Below, piece by piece: positions 62,710-64,000 of a stretch of DNA of 64,000 nt; within the stretch, counting starts at the first letter, position 1, and each line of letters starts with the position of its first letter. The stretch covers positions 199,969-263,968 of the forward strand of contig CAVTBY010000012.1 in NCBI GenBank assembly GCA_963733085.1, written 5' to 3'. The translations under genes and the position numbers were made by a program. This DNA comes from Desertimonas sp963733085. GTDB lineage: Bacteria > Actinomycetota > Acidimicrobiia > Acidimicrobiales > Ilumatobacteraceae. The notes under the pieces are model-generated. The model was given only the letters and a program-made list of their open reading frames with translations. It ran no database searches and was not told the DNA's origin.

Positions 62710-64000
62710 TCAGAGTTGAGCGCTGAGCAGGCTCGCGGCGTGCTCCACGAGCTTCTCGTGCCACGGGCGGTGCCTGCCACTCCTCGAGCGTGACGCGCCG
62801 CGATCGCGCGAGGTCGCGCTCGAACACCGCCTGCTGCTGCCGCGAAGGCGGCGTCGTAGACGTTGAGGTTGGCCTCGTCGTTCAGCCGGAACGAGCGGGT
62901 GTCGAAGTTGGTCGAGCCGACCGACACCAGCAGGCCGTCGACGATCAGCACCTTGCAGTGGAACATCGTCGGCTGGTACTCGTAGATCTCCGCGCCGGCC
63001 TCGAGCAGCGGCCCCCAGGTCGCGCGCGACGCGCGGCGCACGACGTCGGTGTCGATGATCGGCCCGGGCACGATGAGGCGGAAGCGCACGCCGCGCTCGC
63101 ATCGCCGCGACCAGCGCGTCGCTGCGCGAGCTCGTCCGGGACGAAGTAGGCGCTGGCGAGGTCGATCGCTGCGCGTCGCCGCCGCGATCGAGAGCAGGTA
63201 CATGAGCTGCATGCTCTCGGCGCCGCCGTCGGGCGAGCTCGTGAACATCTGCGCGCGCGCGTCGCCCGCCGGCTCGAGCGCGCGGGAAGTAGTCGTCGCC
63301 GTGCAGCACCTCGCCGGTGACCTTGATCCAGTTGTCGAGGAACGCCGCCTGCATCTGCGCGACCACCGGGCCCTTCGGCGCGATAGTGCGTGTCGCGCCA
63401 GTGCTCGGGATCCTGCGCGTGGCCCGCCCACTTGTCGGCGATGCCGACGCCGCCGGTGAAGCCGACGCGGCCGTCGACCACCAGCAGCTTGCGGTGCGTG
63501 CGGTTGTTCATGCGCGCCGAGGTTGTACCAGTGCAGCGGGTGGTAGCAGCTCGATCTCGCACGCCGGCGTCGCGCATCTCGTCGAGCAGCTCGTCGCTCG
63601 ATCTTCTGCGAGCCGACCCAGTCGAGCAGCACGTGCACCTCACGCCGGCGCGCGCGCGCTCGGACAGCGCGTCGGCGAACTGCTTGCCGATCGTCGCCCG
63701 ACCAGTAGATGTAGGTCTCGAACGTGATCGTGCGCTGCGCGCCGCGGATCGCCGCGAGCATCGCGGGAAAGATCTCGTCGCCGTTCTGCAGCGCCTGCGA
63801 CGCGGTTGCCGGCGAGCGATCGGCGGGCCCAGCAGCACGCCGATCGACCGGAAGTACTCGGGCGAGCCGATCTCGTAGAGGCGCTCGACGCGGCTTTCGA
63901 TCCGCTTGGCCGCGGGCACCAGGTTCAGCACGACCAGCGTGGCGACGAGCGTGACGGCAACGCTACCGGCGACCCACACGATGCGTTTGCGCGGCCACGC
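62710..64000 (-). CDS. cls: Cardiolipin synthase, frameshifted, 5' end at or beyond window edge
   Basis: The frame is open to base 64000. It has an N-terminal membrane segment (IVWVAGSVAVTLVATLVVLN), then ERLYEIGSPEYFRSIGVLLG. The first HKD motif reads NNRTHRKLLVVDGRVGFTGG, and the second FHCKVLIVDGLLVSVGSTNF, followed by DTRSFRLNDEANLNVYDAAF. This is the phospholipase-D-type cardiolipin synthase layout. The C-terminus ends WHEKLVEHAASLLSAQL. About ten insertions break it. Confidence 0.87.

Noticed and set aside
47600..64000. Horizontal transfer of a nitrate-reduction island into the actinobacterium
   Set aside because: Genes on both sides are cut at the seam, housekeeping genes such as metX, pssA and cls are included, and the error density changes there; a chimeric assembly explains all of this better.

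Overview
The window joins two unrelated stretches of GC-rich bacterial DNA. Bases 1 to about 47,590 look like an actinobacterium, most likely an Acidimicrobiia relative (inference from gene content). The markers are mycothiol synthesis (mshA), a SigR/RsrA-type sigma factor and zinc anti-sigma pair, Rex linked to hemACDB-hemL, an RsiG-like protein, an MeaA-type CoA mutase and a candidate acyl-CoA carboxylase epsilon chain. Bases from about 47,590 to the end look proteobacterial, probably beta: metX-metW, napEABC, ampG, an M16 peptidase pair, pssA and cls. The gene on each side of the join is cut off there. The right part also carries frameshifts every few hundred bases, while the left has only a handful. 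I read this as a chimeric contig rather than gene transfer.

Left part, in order: secreted and envelope proteins and two AI-2E-type permeases (1-4.6 kb); tRNA-Thr(CGU); a SNF2 helicase with a SWIM partner (5-8.8 kb); a PadR-controlled VOC/cupin locus with visible operators (8.8-10.5 kb); sigR-rsrA, a 48-residue membrane protein and tilS (10.7-12.6 kb); a phosphatase-like protein without its cysteine, then an overlapping SDR, acyltransferase-like and hydrolase operon (12.6-15.9 kb); the rex-hemA-hemC-hemD-hemB-hemL operon on the minus strand (15.8-22.3 kb); an acyl-CoA ligase, SAM hydrolase, proC, ybjN and mshA (22.4-27.8 kb); an HTH, RsiG-like and MoaD cluster (27.9-29 kb); a hydroxyacyl-CoA dehydrogenase, aat and an MeaA-type mutase (30-33.7 kb); a broken LPXTG surface-protein gene (34.3-36.7 kb); a dioxygenase, LysM lipoprotein, polyprenyl synthase, a fused xseA-xseB and rmuC (37-42.3 kb); then metallophosphoesterase, ArsR/AHSA1, map and ndh (42.4-47.1 kb).

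The most unusual signal is a 48-nt palindromic element present four times (2319, 13172, 22388, 34200). Its outer arms and GAC...GTC core are fixed, while the inner stem changes with compensating pairs. Other intergenic palindromes share this design, usually just after stop codons. A different palindrome-rich insert appears to have fused xseA and xseB in frame. One end of it is a 34-nt sequence that also forms the start of the MeaA-type gene.

Right part: a truncated secreted protein gene, a metX leader with a hairpin and T-tract, metX-metW, napEABC without napD, a REP-pair repeat, a zinc-ribbon membrane protein, a HAD lipoprotein, ampG, a methyltransferase, a PDZ-like membrane protein, two M16 peptidases, a terminator, pssA and cls (cut by the window end). 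Where I could compare frames with family expectation, the extra bases fit at codon boundaries or third positions.
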